From CAYHKY01 sp964357355 (GTDB taxonomy: Bacteria > Patescibacteriota > Microgenomatia > UBA10105), in contig CAYHKY010000017.1 of the NCBI GenBank assembly GCA_964357355.1, positions 1 through 22,771 of the forward strand: a stretch of DNA of 22,771 bases, given 5' to 3'. Below the pieces are notes generated by a model. That model was not told where the DNA came from. It saw nothing but the letters and a program-made list of their open reading frames with translations, and made no database searches. Below are positions 20,830 through 22,771 of the stretch, in pieces. The position numbers were made by a program, and so were the translations under genes. Within the stretch, counting starts at the first letter, position 1; each line of letters opens with the position of its first letter.

Positions 20830-21045
20830 TTATTCCAAATCTTTCAAAGAAAACCGGTCGATTAAGAGAAGTATCGCGATTCCTATGAATATGTTTAAAA
20901 GAAAACTTAATAAAGGATTGTCCGGTAAAAAATAAAGATCCGCTATCCCCCATAATCCCCTCCATACAAGAATAACAGCCAAAACCACCAGAAGTATGTG
21001 CAGGTTGGAATTTTTCCGTTTTATTAATTTTAATAGCTTATACAT
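20830..21045 (-). CDS. Small two-TM membrane protein (71 aa), function unknown
   Basis: A basic N-terminus (MYKLLKLIKRKNSN), two hydrophobic helices (about 15-33 and 46-63) separated by a short loop with YFLPDNPLLS, and a charged end (DRFSLKDLE). The pattern is common in small CPR membrane proteins; no family name is assigned. The ATG at 21045 overlaps the end of the response-regulator gene by 8 nt, so the two are probably translated from one mRNA and may be functionally linked. No own promoter is seen. Confidence 0.65.
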   Translation of the reverse strand: MYKLLKLIKRKNSNLHILLVVLAVILVWRGLWGIADLYFLPDNPLLSFLLNIFIGIAILLLIDRFSLKDLE

Positions 21046-21451
21046 TGCTTACCGGTAACGGAGTCAAATTAAGATGTTTTCTACATACATCAATCACTTG
21101 ATGAGGTGTAAGCGACGCCTTAAGAATCGCTTCTTCTGCGCCTTCCTTTACCGCTTTGTCCAACTCTTCCTGTACGTTCGTAACCATCACAACGGGAATT
21201 TGAGACAGTGCGGGATCTTTTTTAAATTCTGCCAACATGGTCATACCGTCCATCACCGGCATGTAAATATCGACCATCACTAAATCCGGCTGGTGTTGAC
21301 GGGCAATTTCTAATCCTCTTTGTCCGTTTTCGGCTTCAAACGCTTCAAATCCCTCTATCCGCATGGCATTTAAAATCACTTTGCGGTAAGTATCATTGTC
21401 TTCAACGAGAAGGACTTTTGGTTTTTTTGGCATGTTTGTTGTTTGATCCAT
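21038..21451 (-). CDS. Stand-alone response regulator receiver protein
   Basis: 137 residues from ATG 21451. A CheY-like receiver domain with the full phosphorylation site: acidic pair in VLLVEDNDTY, phospho-acceptor Asp in VMVDIYMPVMDG, Thr in VVMVTN, and Lys in AILKAS. No output domain. The last residues (LTPLPVSNV) are an unstructured tail. No histidine kinase is encoded in the window. An in-frame extension to 21649 exists but has no domain and would run into the divergent gene at 21560, so ATG 21451 (MDQTTNMPKKPKVLLV) is chosen. A TATTAT box at 21466-21461 lies 9 nt upstream. It is translationally coupled to the two-TM protein by an 8-nt overlap. Confidence 0.9.
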   Translation of the reverse strand: MDQTTNMPKKPKVLLVEDNDTYRKVILNAMRIEGFEAFEAENGQRGLEIARQHQPDLVMVDIYMPVMDGMTMLAEFKKDPALSQIPVVMVTNVQEELDKAVKEGAEEAILKASLTPHQVIDVCRKHLNLTPLPVSNV

Positions 21452-21559
21452 AGTTTCTTTATAATACTTTTTCTGTAATCGTGCAAAGGCAAAAATTTTA
21501 ATACTTGCGGAAACCCCATGTTTTGTATAAACATATACTGATTGGAGGAGGTGAATAAT

Positions 21560-21727
21560 ATGTGTTTTAACTGCGGCTGTATGGATCCAAAAGATCAAAT
21601 GGGTAGCGATGACAACATCACGGATGAAACTTTTGAAAAAGCGGCACACGCTTCACACCAATCTGTTGAGGAAGCGATGCAAAATACAATGGACGTGCTG
21701 AAACAGAAATTGGGAAAGAACAGTTAA
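21560..21727 (+). CDS. Small Cys-rich protein (55 aa), function unknown
   Basis: Begins MCFNCGCMDPKDQMGSDDN, with three cysteines (C2, C5, C7) that could bind a metal, followed by an amphipathic helix-rich half (TDETFEKAAHASHQSVEEAMQNTMDVLKQKL). I recognise the pattern as a small protein recurrent in CPR genomes but know no function. It has the strongest Shine-Dalgarno in the window (AGGAGGTG at 21546-21553, 6 nt before ATG 21560), which suggests high expression and fixes the start; the ATG at 21542 lies within the ribosome-binding region. A TATACT box at 21534-21539 may be the -10, though a start there would leave little leader. It is divergent from the response regulator. Confidence 0.75.
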   Translation: MCFNCGCMDPKDQMGSDDNITDETFEKAAHASHQSVEEAMQNTMDVLKQKLGKNS

Positions 21728-21851
21728 GAGCGGATTAAGGAACTACAGATCTTAGCATCTCGGGTTGTTAAAGTAGGCATGGTTATTCTATTGGAGCTTG
21801 ACAAACTTTTCTGCTGAACTTCTATTCTGCTAAGCTCTCTTGACTGCTTGA

Positions 21852-22679
21852 TTAACAATTCTTCGCTTTTCGCCAACCGGCTTGAGCAGCTTCTGTTTCC
21901 GTACAAAAAAACTGTTCTCCCCGAGCTTCATCAATCGCGGTTTTATCGTAACTGCCGCAACCTGGAAGGTGATAAATTTTATCGCCCGAAGAGGAAATAT
22001 TTCCTTTGATAAAGCAGTCAGCTGGAACAGGATTAAATGAAGCAGTAAGGTCAGTTTTTTGCGTAATATCAATTGAACCTGAATTTTCTGTGCCCAAAGT
22101 TGTTGGACTTGTAATCATACACTTTTCCCAAAGTCCCCGTCCCACCTCCCGAGCAACCTGTTCTGCAATCCGCAATCTTTCCTGGTATTTTATATCAGGC
22201 GGATAGCTGCTTGCCCGCGCAAACCCTTCTCTCACAAGCCCTTCATTAACCATCATCTCAGTATTCCCAACATTTACATACACATACCTGAGCAATCTGC
22301 CAAACCGGTCGGTTTCCGAAACGTCTTTTTCCAACTCTATCTCTTTTCCCAACACAAACTCGCGGTTCTTCTCACTTGCTTCCTTGGCAAAACAAGCCAC
22401 CGGTTGTCTAGGATCAACGCTCTCAGGAGTATCAATGCCGATATAGCGAATCTTTCTACCATCAGTGAGCTCAATCGTGTCTCCGTCAATCACTCGCGCC
22501 ACTCGAGCTACTTCATGGGTGGTGCCGGCGATTATTCCAACCGCAGTTGGTTTTGGAGTAACCTGAGCTAGCTGAATTTGAGAGGTTAATTGTGGCTTGA
22601 CCGAAGTGATGACCATCCCCAATCCTACTCCGAAGAGAAAAATGAGGAAAGTAATGAAAATAGATTTCTTTGCCACCAC
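21852..22679 (-). CDS. Secreted/membrane-anchored SNase-family nuclease with C-terminal Cys-rich domain
   Basis: 275 residues. An N-terminal signal/anchor (about 6-26), a linker, then a staphylococcal-nuclease domain (about 55-190): RVIDGDTIELTDGRKIRYIGIDTPES carries the Ca-binding Asp residues and catalytic Arg, and ETDRFGRLLRYVYV the second catalytic Arg. Residues about 220-275 form a separate domain with four cysteines (DCFIKGNISSSGDKIYHLPGC...EQFFCTETEAAQAGWRKAKNC), resembling the Cys/His-containing sunset-type module seen after thermonucleases. It degrades extracellular DNA or RNA, plausibly for nucleotide scavenging in an organism with poor biosynthesis. Start GTG 22679; TAGAAT (22691-22686) ends 6 nt upstream and GGGAG could also serve as ribosome-binding site. 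Confidence 0.93.
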   Translation of the reverse strand: MVAKKSIFITFLIFLFGVGLGMVITSVKPQLTSQIQLAQVTPKPTAVGIIAGTTHEVARVARVIDGDTIELTDGRKIRYIGIDTPESVDPRQPVACFAKEASEKNREFVLGKEIELEKDVSETDRFGRLLRYVYVNVGNTEMMVNEGLVREGFARASSYPPDIKYQERLRIAEQVAREVGRGLWEKCMITSPTTLGTENSGSIDITQKTDLTASFNPVPADCFIKGNISSSGDKIYHLPGCGSYDKTAIDEARGEQFFCTETEAAQAGWRKAKNC

Positions 22680-22685
22680 ACTCCC

Positions 22686-22694
22686 ATTCTACCA
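22686..22694 (-). promoter_or_regulatory. Extended -10 box before the SNase gene
   Basis: The minus strand reads TGGTAGAAT (22694-22686), ending 6 nt before GTG 22679. No clear -35 box. The rest of the right edge (to 22771) shows nothing that I can support. Confidence 0.4.
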
Positions 22695-22771
22695 CCAGAT
22701 AAAACTAACAGATACTTCCCGTTGTCAATTAGCGATTGCAACCCCTACGCCTCCTTGAGTAATTTTTGATA

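Noticed and set aside
21452..21649. 66-residue N-terminal extension of the response regulator
   Set aside because: No domain, and it runs antisense into the strongly initiated gene at 21560.

Overview
The window looks like a chromosomal segment of a Patescibacteria/CPR bacterium, most likely of the Microgenomates type. The reasons are the compact layout with short or absent leaders, tRNAs without encoded CCA, a shortened ValS, small conserved CPR-type proteins, a sortase plus cohesin-fold pair, a P/S/T-rich lamin-tail surface protein, and many homing-type elements (intein, group I intron, GIY-YIG and LAGLIDADG-like ORFs). The taxonomic call is inference; no marker phylogeny could be run.

Layout. 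1-490 (minus strand): the 5' half of a tRNA-Asp(GUC) interrupted by a group I intron that runs off the left edge, preceded by a small GIY-YIG nuclease and a second, damaged copy of the tRNA 5' exon. 593-1712: an L,D-transpeptidase and an unknown ORF. 1827-5914 (minus): dnaG then rpoD; the primase carries a 391-residue LAGLIDADG intein at the last cysteine of its zinc finger. 5975-6615 (minus): an inosine/xanthosine triphosphatase and tRNA-Ser(GGA). 6763-9120 (plus): a lamin-tail surface protein and an EamA transporter. 9121-11353 (minus): a sortase/cohesin-fold pair, tRNA-Arg(CCG), a membrane-anchored methyltransferase, tRNA-Ser(CGA) and tRNA-Arg(GCG). 11344-12032 (minus): a helix-turn-helix/LAGLIDADG-like gene, apparently frameshifted, whose 3' end runs into tRNA-Arg(GCG). 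12103-13071: a two-TM protein, tRNA-Ser(GCU) and a CPCC-type zinc protein. 13289-16225 (plus): an overlapping run of MFS transporter, histidine phosphatase and tsaD; tsaD carries four in-frame repeat or palindrome insertions. 16230-18379: an SPFH protein, a membrane-anchored protein and a small secreted protein. 18385-20827 (plus): valS behind a well-formed T-box antiterminator/terminator. 20830-22679: a small membrane protein, a stand-alone receiver protein, a 55-residue Cys-rich protein and a secreted SNase-family nuclease.

The most distinctive theme is DNA that interrupts genes yet appears tolerated: an intein in the primase zinc finger, an intron in a tRNA, and short palindromes (TCCGCC..GGCGGA and TCCCGA..TCGGGA families) that form hairpins of the intron, replace the D-arm of a duplicated tRNA exon, sit between tRNAs and are translated inside TsaD. 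A second theme is expression style: several genes have an (often extended) -10 box only 6-7 nt before the start codon, which implies leaderless mRNAs, while valS has an elaborate tRNA-sensing leader whose discriminator-pairing base does not match an ordinary tRNA-Val.
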